64,000 bases of DNA, from the NCBI GenBank assembly GCA_028583685.1, contig JAMXIF010001164.1, positions 7,958,303-8,022,302 on the forward strand, given 5' to 3'. The notes under the pieces are model-generated. The model was not told the DNA's origin. It did no database searches and saw only the letters and a list, made by a program, of their open reading frames with translations. Source of the DNA: Petaurus breviceps papuanus. Taxonomy: Eukaryota; Chordata; Mammalia; Diprotodontia; Petauridae. How positions within the stretch are numbered: position 1 is the first letter of the stretch; every line of letters begins with the position of its first letter. The translations under genes were made by a program, and so were the position numbers. This document shows, in pieces, positions 23,027 through 34,514 of the stretch.

Positions 23027-23225
23027 GATAGAGTACTGGACTTGGAGTTAAGACATTCATTAAAATCCCCTTAGAATTAGACTGCAGTAAGAGGCCTCAT
23101 AGCTATTAAGCTGTGTGACTCTGGATAAGTCAGTTAACCTTCTTTGAACCTCAGATTAATCTATAAAACAAAGGCTTTGGACTCAATGAGATCGAAGGTC
23201 CCTTCCAGTTCTAATTATATAAGTC
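23025..23225 (+). mobile_element. MIR element
   Basis: 'gagtactggacttggagtta', 'tgtgtgactctggataagtc' and 'gaaggtcccttccagttcta'. Confidence 0.7.
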
Positions 23226-23374
23226 CATGATATATCCATAAATAACTTGCTTTCCTGAAAAAAAAATCCTGGGAGGAAGGTTGCACGAATATTGTTATCT
23301 CATGGGAAGTTACATTATTTGCTTAGGTTACACAATTAAATAAATGTCTGAGTTAGCATTTGAATCCAACTACC

Positions 23375-23475
23375 CCTGCATCTTAGAGAGGTAAAGTGAT
23401 GTGCCTAAGGTCACTGATCATTAGCGGCAGAACTGGGACTTGACCCAGGTCTCCTGAATTTCATTTTGGGGTGTC
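23375..23475 (-). mobile_element. MIR fragment
   Basis: 'agaggtaaagtgatgtgcct' and 'cagaactgggacttgaccca', reverse MIR core. A second weak piece lies at 23290-23370. Confidence 0.65.
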
Positions 23476-23800
23476 ACCAAAATACACTTTCCAACTTTCC
23501 ATTTGCAATTTATAAATGCCTAGGTCCCTGCTCAAAATATTAAATACTATTTGGTGGGCCAAACTATAAGTCCGCCAAAGTTATACCACATGTAGGTCCT
23601 AGAAACCCTCAAGATTTCTATATAAATCTATAGGTGACCAAGGATCAGGGGAGAACTGGTACTCATTCTTTGTCAACCCCAGGACTGTGGATAGTCACAT
23701 GGGTTAGAGAAACAGAGGTAGAAAAGTGAGGGGAATGAAGATTGTGTTACTTGAGAATTATTCAAAAAGCCTGATAACACTTGGCCTGGGGAAGAGAAGG

Positions 23801-23842
23801 GGTGTGCGTGCATGCATGCGTGTGTGTGTGTGTGTGTGTGTG
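23801..23842. repeat. (TG)n microsatellite
   Basis: Mixed TG/TGCA then pure TG from 23819. Confidence 0.9.
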
Positions 23843-24050
23843 CTGGACCCCTTTGGCAGCTTAGTTCACTGAAACCTACAGAACCCTTCTCAGAATAATG
23901 TTTCTAACTGATTGAAGGAAATGCTAAGTTTGAGCTCAAGGTTAGTCAAAATAAAGATTCAATTTTGTTTCCCATCCAACTTCATAGACTCCCTGAAACC
24001 TGTCCATGGACCCTAATGAGAGGAGGGTTTCTAGGTTAAGAACTTTAATT
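23842..24050. mobile_element. hAT-like non-autonomous DNA transposon remnant
   Basis: 'ggacccctttggcagcttag', 'cccttctcagaataatgttt' and a right end 'ctaggttaagaact' resemble the common 'aggttaagaacccctg' ended hAT-type elements. Ends are eroded and strand is uncertain. Confidence 0.5.
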
Positions 24051-24122
24051 CTGGCAGAATTCTGGTTCAAGTATGGGTTGGATTGGATGACCCCCATCAC
24101 TCCTTCCAACTCTAAAATTATG
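24050..24122 (+). mobile_element. CR1/L3 or MIR 3' tail
   Basis: 'gggttggattggatgacccc' and 'ctccttccaactctaaaatt'. Confidence 0.5.
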
Positions 24123-24339
24123 AAAAAAAAGTTTACTGTCTCAAGTGGAAGCATTAACTATGAGATCACCTGACTCCATATTTGAAACAAAGCCTGACAT
24201 TTACACAGATGTCATTGTAGGGCCACATGATATCAAGTCAGAAGATGCATGAATTCAGTTTTCTGGTACAGTATGGGACCCTGGGCAAGGCACAAAATCA
24301 GAGAATTGGAAGATGACGTGAGAGGCCATAATAAGAGTA

Positions 24340-24510
24340 ATGATAATCATAATTAGAAATAAATAGATGACATGTACATGATACTTACTATGTGCTAGGC
24401 ACTGTGCTAAGCAGTTTACAGCTATTATCTCATTTGATCCTCACAACAATCTTGTGAGGCAAGTGCTATTATCATCTCCATTTCAGAGGAGAGGACAATA
24501 GGCAAATAAA
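24340..24510 (-). mobile_element. CORE-SINE/MIR 3' half
   Basis: 'cttactatgtgctaggcact', 'tcatttgatcctcacaacaa' and 'attatcatctccatttcaga', the reverse of an L2-tailed MIR/THER element. Confidence 0.7.
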
Positions 24511-24514
24511 GGTA

Positions 24515-24940
24515 ACTCCATGAGCATCACTGTAGAAGGTTCTCTCCCATGTGTATCAAAAGAAAGTTTGATTTCCTTCATGATGATTACAGCCTTGGGC
24601 AATACCCATTGAGACTAAGTATGAGATTTCTTGGTAATACATGAGTACTGCTCATTGATGTCGCTCAGCACACTACCTTACCTAGAGCAAAGTGAGTCAA
24701 AGAGCATTGGAGCTGGAAGGAAGACTAGCTAGTTATAACTCCTGGAGCTATTTAGGGTTTTTCCTTGCAACAACCTTGTTTTGAGGAAATGGAACAGGTG
24801 AGATGGGTAATATACACACAAAGTGACAGACAAAATACTTTATTTGTCCTCACTATTTCCTCAGGCTTCTATTTCTCCTTTTTCTTTCCCCGTTGGCAAA
24901 TCTGCCAAACTTACCAAATGATTGACACCTACTATTACTT
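24515..24940. other. Unassigned stretch
   Basis: No gene or clear repeat. A short MIR-like patch may exist around 24690-24740. Confidence 0.35.
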
Positions 24941-24942
24941 AC

Positions 24943-25195
24943 CATGAGACAGCTGGATGGTGTAGTGGAGAGTGGAGTCAGGAAGATGTTAATTCTAACC
25001 CTCAGACATTTACTAGCTCTGCAACTCTGGGAACTTATTCAATGTCTCAGCTTCAGTTTCCCCATCTGTAAAATGAGGGAATAATACTGCCTCCTACTGG
25101 ACAGGATTGTTGTAAGGCTCAAAGGAGATAACATATATAAAGTGGTTTTGTGAACCCGAAAAGTGTGTAAATGCTAGCTAATAATGATGGTAGGC
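24943..25195 (+). mobile_element. CORE-SINE with L2-like tail
   Basis: 'gacagctggatggtgtagtg', 'agtttccccatctgtaaaat' and 'gtgtaaatgctagctaataa'. Confidence 0.8.
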
Positions 25196-25199
25196 ATAT

Positions 25200-26060
25200 T
25201 CCAAGTTTTTAATCTCACCTTTAGAACCCAAACTTCACCAATCATAGAATGTTTTCTCTTTCTTCATCCTTGACCCCTCTAGAGAGAACATCATTGCTCA
25301 CCTCACCCTTGTAACCTCTTGTCCTTTTGGCTTACATGTCTCTATCCTATCCTGTTTTTCCTACTTTTCTGACCACTTTTCCCTCTCTCATTGGATCTTG
25401 ATTTTCCTTTTTTTCTCCTAAATGTGTATGGACCTTAGAGCCATAAGTCAACCTCTACTGTATATTATTATTGTTGTTATTATTTTCTCAAAACTTTGAT
25501 CCACTCCCACAATTTTGGTTTCTCTTACATATGAAAGATTCAATTTTGAAACCTGACCTTCCTCTTTAGATCTGGTCTACCATTTTAATCATGCTGATGG
25601 ACATTACCACTTGATTTCCTATCATCACTGCAAATCTCTAGAACCCACCTCATCATACAGGAATGTAGTGTGGTTCAGTTGAAAGTACATCATCTCTGGA
25701 ATCAGGGAAGCAAGGTTCAAATCCCAGCTCTGCCTCTTCCTGCCAATGGGCTAAGTCACTTCCCCTACCTAGGGCGTAGTTTCTTCCTCTGTAAAATGAA
25801 AGTAGTAGGACTAGATGATTTCTTGGGTCCCTTTCACTTCAAGATCTATGACCCAAATTTGACTATCCCTTTGGACTTCCCTGTTTCTTTCAATGGTACC
25901 ACCATTTTCCCAAATACATAGATTAGAGTCAACTTTGACACCTCCTCCATTACCCTCCCATCTTAATCTTGCCAATTACAAAAATCCAATGAATTTTCCT
26001 TTGAAATGTCTATTGCAGTCATCTCCTCTGCTCCATTTTTGGTGTCAAGGAACTTAAGAA
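25200..26060 (+). mobile_element. Possible L2-type LINE relic split by a MIR
   Basis: 25860-26050 has L2-like order ('ctgtttctttcaatggtacc', then 'agagtcaactttgacacctc' and 'ccaattacaaaaatccaatg'). 25200-25640 is C/T-rich and similar in texture. A MIR sits between. Very decayed. Confidence 0.4.
25660..25855 (+). mobile_element. MIR element
   Basis: Near full length: 'gtagtgtggttcagttgaaa', 'aggttcaaatcccagctctg' and 'ggactagatgatttcttggg'. Confidence 0.8.
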
Positions 26061-26069
26061 ACTACATCT

Positions 26070-26295
26070 GATAGCCAGATGATAGGGTACATAGAGTGTT
26101 AGACTTAGTCAAGAAGATATGAATTTAAATTCTGTCTCTGATTACTGGTTATATGACCCTTAGCAAGTCACTTAACCTCACTTAGCCTTAGAGTCCTCAT
26201 TTGTAAAATAGGGATAATAGTTGCTCAAAGGGTTATAGTGAAGACCAAACAGTGTAACCCATGTAAAGTACTTTGAAGCCTCAGAGTTCTATTTG
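26070..26295 (+). mobile_element. CORE-SINE
   Basis: 'gttagacttagtcaagaaga', 'tagcaagtcacttaacctca' and 'catgtaaagtactttgaagc'. Confidence 0.75.
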
Positions 26296-26302
26296 GTTAG
26301 TT

Positions 26303-26870
26303 GATTTTTGTCCTTTGTTCTTAAAGAGGACCAAAATGATATCACTATGTTAGGGTCAGGCTGCAGTGTGTTTGACTGTGGCTGATCAGACCAATATGAA
26401 CTTGGAATGCTATACTACAGGTTGGGCACAGCATATGTCCATGTGAACATTTGGGGGTGGATTCTCTAAATTTGCTCATCTTGCATTTCTTTTGAGTTAC
26501 TTCAATTCTGCTTTGCTCATAGAGCACAGTGCCTTCTTTAATGTGGGTATGCCATGTTGGGTGGTCCTGTGCTAGTGTCTCCCATGTCACATAATCAATT
26601 CCAAAGTTCTTCAGAACAGCCTCGAGTGTCCTCATTTTACATCTTCAGACCACCATGTGAGCACTTTCCTTGTGTGAGTATTTTGTAAAATAGTCTTTTA
26701 GGCAAGCATACATTTGTCATTCAAGCAACATGGCCACCCCATCAGAGTTGTGCTCTCTGCAGTAGAGTTTGAATGTTTGTCAGTTGAGTTCAAAAAGGAC
26801 ATACCTTATCTTGCCAGGTGATCTTCAGAATCTTCCTAAGACAATTCAAATGGAAGTAATTCAGTTTCCT
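26303..26870 (-). mobile_element. Non-LTR retrotransposon, C-terminal fragment with CPTC...H...H finger
   Basis: The minus strand encodes the end of a LINE ORF2. Around 26868-26810 it gives LNYFHLNCLRKILKITWQDK. At 26635-26345 it gives LKNFGIDYVTWETLAQDHPTW ... LCPTC(x)8-HIGLISHSQTHC. From knowledge, HFHMNCLRKxLxIxWQDK and a terminal CPxCxRxFxxRIGLxxHLRTHC finger typify one group of RTE/jockey-like LINEs. The middle is missing coding continuity. It ends abruptly at about 26870, where the RTE begins. Confidence 0.75.
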
Positions 26871-29800
26871 GGAATGTGTAGCTCAATGAAACTATGAGCT
26901 ATACACTACAGGGTTACCCAAGACAGATAGGTCACAATGGAGAATTCTGACAAAAAGTGATCCACTGGAAAAGGAAATAGCAAACCACTCCGGAATCTTT
27001 GTCAAGAAAACCCCATAGAAAGTATCAAAATGATAAGAAATATGACACCAGAAGATGAGCCCCTCAGGTCCAATAATGCTGCTGCAGAAGAGTGGAGGAC
27101 AACTAATGAATCAAGAACTAATGAAGCAGCTGGGCCAAAGCTGAAAGGAAGCTTGGATGTGGATGTGTCTGGTGAGAAAAGGAAAGTATGAAGCTGTGAA
27201 GATCAATGTTGCACAGGAACCTGGAAAAATATCTATGGACCAAGGTAAACTAGATGGGGTCAAACAGAAGATGGAAAGATTAAACAGTGACATCTTAGGT
27301 ATCAATGGACTTAAATGGGTTGGAATGGGTAAGTTTAATTCAGGTGATCACTATAGATACCACCGTGGAAAAGATTCCCTTAGAAACCCTCACAGTCAAT
27401 AAAGGGGTAAAAAAGCAGTATTGGGGTGTAATATAAAAATGATAGGATGATATCTGTTTGAATCCAAGGCAAACTATTCAATATGATAGTGATACAAGTC
27501 TATGCTCCAACCACTTTAACCAAAGAGTCCAAAGTTGATCAGTTCTATGAAGACCGACAACATCTTCTAGAAATTATACTCCCCCAAAAAGAAAGTCACA
27601 TTCATCACATGGGATTGGAATGCTAAAGTAAAAAGTCAAAAGATAATGGGAATAACAGGGTTTGAATACAATGTGAAGCAGGTCAGAGACTAATAGAGTT
27701 TTGACAAGATAATTTGTTCGTCATAGCAAACACTATTTTTTTCAACAACCCAAAAGGCAACTCTATATGTAGACATCACCATATGGTTAATATCAAAGTT
27801 AGATTAATTATATACTTTGCAGCCAAAGGTAAAGAAGCTTTATACAGTCAGTTAAAATAAGACCTGGAGCTGACTATGGCTCAGATCTCAGAGCTTCTTA
27901 TTGCAAAAATTTAGACTTAAATTGAAGAAAGTAGGAAAAAGCATCAGACCACGTGGGTATGACCTAAATAACATCCCTTCTGAATAGGAAGTAGAAGTTA
28001 TGAATAGATTTGGGATATTATATCTGGTAGACAGGGTACCCAAGGGACTGTAGACAGAGGTTCACAATGTTATTCAGGAGGTGGCAACAGAAAACATTCC
28101 AAAGAAAAAAGAACAAAAAAAGCAAAATGGCTGTCTGATGAGGCTTTACAAATAGCTAAGGACAAAAGGAAAAGGAAAGGCAAAAGGGAAAGATATGCCC
28201 AACTGACTGCAGAATTCCAGAGAATAGAAGGGAGAGATAAGAAGGTTTTCTTAAATAAAAATAATATAAATAATAATATTTATTATTTTTATTTATTTAT
28301 TCATATATTTATTATATTATAAAATAAATAAATAAAAATAAAAGAAAAAGAAAAGAAAAGAAATAGAAGAAAGCAATAAAATGGAAAAGACAAGAGATCT
28401 CTTCCTAAAAGTGAGAAATTTCATGCAAAAATGCATGTGATAAAAGATATAATAATATCTTTAATAATAATAAAAGATATAATAAAACAATAGGGAATTT
28501 CCAGAAGTAGAAGAGATTAAGAAAAGGTGGCAAAAAATACACAGAAAAACTATAAAAGAAAGGGTTTAACATCACCAATAACCACAATGCTGTGGTTTCT
28601 GATCTAGAGTCAGATATTCTGCAGCATGAAGACAAGTGGGGCTGAGGAAGCACTGCTAACATGAAGGCTAGTGGAGGTGTTAGAATTCCAGCTGAGCCAT
28701 TTAAAACCCTAAAAGATGATCCTGTTAAAGTGTTCTACTCAATATGCCAACAAATTTAGAAAACTCAATGGTGGCCCCTAGACTGGAAAAGATCAGTGTA
28801 CATCCCAATCCTTAAGAAGGGCAATGCAAAATAATGTTCAAATGACCAAACAGTTGTGCTCATTTCACACACCAGCAAGGTTATGCTTAAGATTCTGTAA
28901 GCTAGGCTTTAGTGATATGTGAACTGAGAATTATTGGAGGAGCAGGCTGGTTTTCAAAGAAGCAGAGGAACTAGAAATCAAATTGTAAATATTTGCTGGA
29001 TTATGGAGAAAGAAGGCAAGAGAGTTTCAGAAAAAAAAAAGCTACTTCCACTACATTCACTGCCCTAAAGCCTTTAACTGCTGGGATATTGAAAAAATAT
29101 GGCAAGTTTTTGAAGAGATGATCTTACTTGTCTCCTGAGTAATCTGTATGCATTTCAAGAAGCAACAGTTAAAACCAAACATGGGACAACTGATTGGTTC
29201 AAGATTGGGAAAAGAGTATGACAAGGCTCCATGTTGTCACCTTATTTATCTTGTATGCAGAATACATTGTGAAAAATGCCAGGGGTCTAATCAAAATTCA
29301 GAATTAGGGTTGCTGGGAGAAATATCAACACTCTCAGATATACAGATGATAGTGCTCTGATGGCAGAAAGTGAAAAAGAATTAAGAAGTCTCTTGATGAG
29401 GGTGAGAGAGGAGAGTATAAAATCTGTCTTGAAGCTTAACATCAAACTGCAAGGTTATGGCAACTGGTCCCATCACTTCCTGGCAAATAGAGGAGAAGAA
29501 ATGGAAGCAGTATCAGATTTTGTATTCTTGAACTCAAAGATCACTGGAGATGGTGACTTAAGCCATGAAATTAAAAGACACTTGTTCATTTTAAGGAAAT
29601 CTATGGAAAATCTGGACAGCATACTAAAAAGCAGAGACAGCACCTCACTGACAAAGGTCCATAACAGTCAAAGCTATGTTTTTTCTAGTAGCAATATATG
29701 GCTGTGAGAGCTGGACTGTAAGGAAAGCTGAGTGACATAGAACTGATGCTTTTGAATCGTGATGTTTGGAGAAGACTGACCACATAATGAGAAGATAAGG

Positions 29801-29978
29801 CTCAGTGGAAAAGACCCTGAGATGGTAAAAGACTGAAGGAAAAAGGAAAAAGGAACAGCCGAGGACGAGATGGATAGATAATATTATGGAAACAATGAAC
29901 ATAAACTTGGACAGTCTTCAGGAAATGGTGGATAGAAGGGCCTGGCGTGTTATGGTCCGTGGGATCATGAAGTGTAAC
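26870..29978 (+). mobile_element. RTE/BovB-type LINE, nearly full length but broken
   Basis: Plus-strand order fits BovB-type RTE elements. The 5' segment at 26935-27060 has 'aaaccactccggaatctttg'. An endonuclease part at 27235-27360 reads DQGKLDGVKQKMERLNSDIL and KWVGMGKFNSGDHYRYHRG. Then comes a reverse transcriptase region including KKAKWLSDEALQIAKDKRKR (about 28110-28175), and a C-terminal half near 29360-29640 reading MAESEKELRSLLM ... VSDFVFLNSKITGDGDLSHE. The right end is 'ggcctggcgtgttatggtcc'. About 3.1 kb, near the usual 3.2 kb. There are many stops and frame changes. An A/T-rich expansion occupies about 28250-28380. Confidence 0.88.
28255..28375. repeat. A/T-rich (TTTA)n/(AAAT)n inside the RTE
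   Basis: Complementary TTTAT and AAATA runs face each other (28270-28300 against 28318-28345). This could fold, and it interrupts the RTE coding region. Confidence 0.7.
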
Positions 29979-29984
29979 AAGAAA

Positions 29985-30185
29985 CATTCCATTTGTTTTG
30001 CTTATTATGTATATTGTTTTCTTGACTCTACTTACTTTACTCTGCATCATTTCATGAAGCCATTTCCATGTTTCTCTGTATTTGTCACACATCTCTTTTT
30101 ATACCACAATATTCCTTAAATTAATGTAGCACAATTTGTAGTCATTCACCCATAGATGGTCATCTACTTTCTTCCCTCTGTAAAT
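29985..30185 (-). mobile_element. L1 LINE 3' fragment
   Basis: Reverse complement of the L1 3' part: 'ttactctgcatcatttcatg', 'tatttgtcacacatctcttt' and 'tagatggtcatctactttct'. This is the same region as 17100-17260 seen in the other orientation. It begins right after the RTE end. Confidence 0.75.
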
Positions 30186-31975
30186 TGTGCTTTATCTCTT
30201 CAGTAGCTTAATCAGCCTTAAGGTAACCACATTCCTACTTGCTCTCTTTCCTTTTCTCTCAAGCCCCTTTCTTTTATTACTCTTTCCCTTAGTTTTGAAA
30301 GTTTATTTAACTCTTTTTTTCTTTTTACCTAGTTATTTAATTTCCCTTCTCTTTTTTTCCTCCTCAAAAAGGAGTCAAGTAAAATCTCCCTTCTTACCTT
30401 CCTCTAACTTGTTTTCTTAATTTTTTACTTTTATTTTCTGATCTTTTTCTGAAAAAGAGTTGCTTTCCCTAATTCTTTGCATAATTTCACTCTATTCTAG
30501 GCTTTTATTCTTTGATTCATGGTCCTTAGACTTCTTTAGGCCTGCTTTTAGCCTATATTCTTCATGTAATTAAAATTTTTTAAATACCTATTTGGCGTTT
30601 CATCTTCTAAACGTGTTGATCTGCTGTGTAGATTTAGTTTCTATTTTCTATCTTGGATCTTGCCAGTTTGCCTACATTTTGTTGTTCTTCATTTTTAGAA
30701 ATACTGGTTCCTATAGGTGACAGAGGGAATGTTGCCCCAGAGTAGGAACTTTCCTATGCCCCTGATTGCAGTTCATTATTAACTTTTGCCACCTGCATGG
30801 ATGTGTCTTCCCTCATTTGCCATGAAATCTCCTGGTTGGTTCCATGCCCTCCCACTCTTCTGGCTGCTGGTTACCATCAAGAGCTTTGTTTCCCTTCTCC
30901 TTAGGTAGGATGACTGGTGTCTCTAAATACCAAAGCCCTGTAGATTATTCCTGGTATAAAGTCATAATTTCTTCTTTTATAATAGATTTTTCTTTCTCTA
31001 TGGGAGCATTCATCAATGATACTCTTTCCTACCACTGAAGCAAGATTTTCTCCCAGCTTCAATCACGCCTTTTGCTTCCAACCATTCTTCTGTAAACTCT
31101 CTTCTTCCTGACTATAGGAATTATATTCCCTTCATTGTTAATCTTTTACTTAAATAGGGTTGCTCAAATTCTCCTCTTTATCTTCTTCTTACACACTCTC
31201 TTTTTGGGTGCTCTTCCATAATTTCATCCTGTGAAAACACTGATTCAACATGTAGGTGGGATGTTGTGAGGTTTAATCCATGATGTTTCAGGCCTGTTTC
31301 TCTACCATCACCTCTATTTACCTTCTGTTTTCCCCTAAGTGTTCTTGTGTATTTTTAGAAAGAAATATTTCAATAGTCTGTCTATTGCTACTTTGTGGTT
31401 GTCATTCTTTGTTGTATATTTGTTTTACATTCTTATATTGCTGTTGTCTGAGATTTTTGAAAAAAAATAATGTGTTCAGGTCCAATTTTCCTTTTTAAGA
31501 TGCTTTGGACAGCTTTCTTTAATTTAATGTTCATCTTTTAAAAATGAATAGGATCACGTTTGCAGTGTATGTCACTTTGGAATGTATCGAGTTCTTTTGT
31601 CCTTTGGAACCCATTCTTTCTTATGGGTTATGGTGGGTGCAGAATAGCTTGTTTCCTTTAGTTCCTTTCCTTATATTTGAAGATATTTCCTTTAAATAAT
31701 AGTTTAGTTCCTTGCTTTTATATTTGAATATATTTCTCCTGGTCATTTGCTGAATTTGTTTGCCATTGAAATTATTAAAGTTAATCAATTTGAAGTTTAT
31801 AGCATAGTATCTTTCCCCCACTGGGGTCGCTCCATGGATTCTTTTGATTGGTTCTTTCTTTTCTTACATCCAGAACTTCTTGACACTTTTCTTATACTAT
31901 TTCTTGAGTCATGATGCTCAAGTTCTTTGAGGTGTCATGTTTTTCCAGGAGGGCTAAAATCGGCTTGTTTATGTT
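30185..31975 (-). mobile_element. Probable L1-like sequence, antisense, poorly conserved
   Basis: T-rich and pyrimidine-rich, in keeping with an antisense L1 body. 31500-31620 resembles antisense ORF1-region sequence. No clean protein match. Parts may be unrelated. Confidence 0.35.
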
Positions 31976-31979
31976 TAAT

Positions 31980-32190
31980 AGCCTGCTACCCAGAAAAAAT
32001 GTACTTATGAAACACATTTAAATTTAATCTTCCTTATTAATATTTTCTTCATCACTTTCTTAAGTGTAGACAATCAACAAAACAATAAATTAAACCCTTA
32101 TTTGTAGCATTTGCATATTTCTCAAGTGCAAATGCATTGAAAATTTAAGACTTGGCTCTCTACCTTGTATGAACTGACTCCATCACCTGG
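31980..32190 (+). mobile_element. Unclassified interspersed repeat, copy C
   Basis: Shares 'tcatcactttcttaagtgta', 'cccttatttgtagcatttgc' and 'gcattgaaaatttaa' with copies at 5692 and 8138, in the same order. Confidence 0.5.
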
Positions 32191-32588
32191 GCTGTCATTC
32201 TTAAGTTATCTCTATGTATCCTCTCATTGAGATGAATATGTTTTGCTTGTATGGTGATCATGTTTTCTTTTATTGCTTCTGCTATTGCTTCTCTTTTTCC
32301 AGATTGTCTTTCACTTTAAAAAAATTTTTTTTGTATTCCCAATCAGTTATTCTCTCTTTTGTTTCTTTGGTGAGACTGGTCACCATGGATTAAAGTTTTA
32401 TCTATTCTGTTAATAATTTATGATGTGTAAAACATAAAATCTGCTTTCACAATTCTTATTTCCTTTCTGAATGAAACCATTCAAAATGAAATCATTAAGG
32501 AATATGCTAATGTGGTTGTATGCTCCCTTGGGAATCCACAGGGTCCTCTGCTTTATCAAATATTAATTCATTTTTAAAGAAAAAGCCA

Positions 32589-32745
32589 GGGGGCAGCTAG
32601 GTGGCATAGTGAATAGAGCAGTGGCCCTGGAGACTGGAGGACCAGAGTTCAAATCCAACCTCAGACTCTTGCCATACTAGCTGTGTGACCTTGGGCAAGT
32701 CATTTAACCCCAATTACCTTGCTAAAAAGAAAAAAAAGACAAAGG
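32589..32745 (+). mobile_element. Marsupial tRNA-headed SINE, short type
   Basis: Very clear head GGGGGCAGCTAGGTGGCATA, core 'gtgtgaccttgggcaagtca' and end 'ccccaattaccttgc' with an A-rich tail. No clean flanking duplication seen. Confidence 0.92.
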
Positions 32746-32749
32746 TCTT

Positions 32750-33490
32750 GCAATATTTATTCATAGATGTCTAGAGACTATATTTTCTCCTGTTATGAAT
32801 GTCTTATCTGTTGCTTTGTCTGCTCATGCTGACAGTGTTTCATTGAGTTTTTTCCCCTGAGATCTTTGGTTATTTAATTATTTTTATTTCAAGTTTTATT
32901 TATTTTTTCCTATTGTTCACTTTCTTCCTCACCACTTTTTAATGGCAGTTTCCCCAGGGGGCTGTATATCAAAGCTGTTTCAGCCTACTTCAAAACTGGG
33001 CAATTCACAGTTCCTAGACTCTGTCTATGCCTCCAAGCAACTTCTTGAGGGACAGGATTGGTCCCATCTTGGCTCTTTCTTTCAGGTTTAATAGAATGTC
33101 ATGCAGCTCTACAGACTTATCCTGATCTAATTTCCTCTCTTCCTCTGCTTTCTTTCTGATTTATATGGGAGCATTACTGTCTCATTCAGGGCAAGTTTTG
33201 TCTCTTAGTAAGACTGAGAGAAAGGAGGTAGAGTTGAGTTCTATTGCAAACCTATGAGTAGGCTGGTGTAGCCCTGCCAGATCTAGTGGATAGTGTGGTT
33301 GGGAATTAGACTTCTTTGCTGTCAGTTCATCAGAATATTGCCTTTTTAAGGTTCTTAGTGTCCTAGACTGTGGAAAGAGAGAAACTGCTTTATCTCTTAC
33401 ACATAATTTCTATTTTGGTGAGTTTTGAGAAATTGTGAGGATTAGAGAAAATGTCTAGTCTTCCATCTTTTTGGATATATGAAGTCCCCT
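32750..33490 (-). mobile_element. L1 5' UTR, antisense
   Basis: The reverse complement of 33300-33480 (tagacattttctctaatcct, ataaagcagtttctctcttt, gatgaactgacagcaaagaa) matches the sequence at 55345-55480 in + orientation. This marks the 5' end of one L1 family. It probably belongs with the L1-like sequence to the left. Confidence 0.65.
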
Positions 33491-34210
33491 TCAAATGTTT
33501 CTAATGATGGAGTCCTTTCTAAAATCTTGTAAGACTATTTACATGTTTAACTGTACACTTTACCAGCCTGGTGATAAAAATCCTGAAGATGCAAAGAGGG
33601 TAGTTTTTCAGTTACCCATCTAAGTAGATGACAAGTCATCTACTTAGTGGACGATTCTTGTCACCCAGGATGCCCCTAGCCTACACCCCTACCAACAATG
33701 CCTTTCATAGCAAAGCTGCTTAAATACAAAGTCCTCACTAAATACTTGTTGAGTATTTATATCTAAGAAAATATTTGGAAGGCAAATATGATGAAAAATA
33801 CATCCTCTCTTCTGAAATCAGATACATTATTTTTGGATTATCTGCAGCTTTAGTTTATCCAGACTGAGGTACATCTCTAATTTGCATGAGTAATCAAGAG
33901 TTCGGTGAAAAGTGAAAAGATGTTGCTTCCATTCACATTGCCTAGCAACTCAAAATGTAGTCTCTTCCACATATGCCATAAATAGTACCAACATGGAAAT
34001 ATAGCAGCTTGATTCTAATGCTAAACAGGTATAAAAGGAAGAGAAATGAACATCTCCACTAAACAAACAAACTAACAAGCAATCAAGACTCACAGTCTTC
34101 CCTGCTGCCTTCTGGAGGGACAAGTTTATACAGACCCCATTGGTCCAAATCTCTCACCTTTCCTTCCCCACCCACATTCCCTCCCAACAAATAGATGAAA
34201 TCAGAGCGAA
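33490..34210. other. Repeat-poor stretch with a palindrome
   Basis: No gene. It holds a 13 bp-arm palindrome at 33620-33647, an octamer ATTTGCAT at 33880-33887 and an RFX-like half site in attgcctagcaac (33937-33949). Function unknown. Confidence 0.4.
33620..33647. repeat. Palindrome with 13 bp perfect arms and 2 bp spacer
   Basis: ctaagtagatgac, then aa, then gtcatctacttag. Confidence 0.95.
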
Positions 34211-34214
34211 GGGA

Positions 34215-34492
34215 ATCATAGGATAATAAATTTAGAATTAGAAGGGCCTTAGAGATCTTCTAATTTAACTCTCCATTTGCCTTTCCTAGTCTTTCTTAAT
34301 CTTTGTGACTTTCTTCTGAGACCACCCCCAATTTATCCTGTCTAGATCTTGTCTGTACATAATTATTTGCATGTTTTCTCCCCATTAGACTGTGAGTTCC
34401 TTGAGAGCAGAGACTATCTTTTGCCTTTCTATGTATCTCTAGAATTTAGCACAGCACCTGACACATAGTAGGCACTTACTAAATGTTAGTTG
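34215..34492 (+). mobile_element. L2 3' end (with a MIR-like start)
   Basis: 'gagttccttgagagcagaga', 'cacagcacctgacacatagt' and 'ggcacttactaaatgttagt'. 34215-34275 resembles the end of a MIR or CR1. Confidence 0.75.
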
Positions 34493-34514
34493 GCTGAAGA
34501 AAATTGGAGAAGGC

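Noticed and set aside
26345-26635. Zinc-finger-like reading frame (CPTC...H...H)
   Set aside because: The finger is the C-terminus of a LINE ORF2; flanking minus-strand sequence also matches the LINE.
29360-29707. 115-codon open frame resembling a protein
   Set aside because: It is the C-terminal part of the RTE/BovB-type LINE reverse transcriptase region, not a host gene.
33937-33949. RFX X-box-like motif
   Set aside because: Only one half site matches well, and a single short motif is weak evidence, so it was noted but not called a site.
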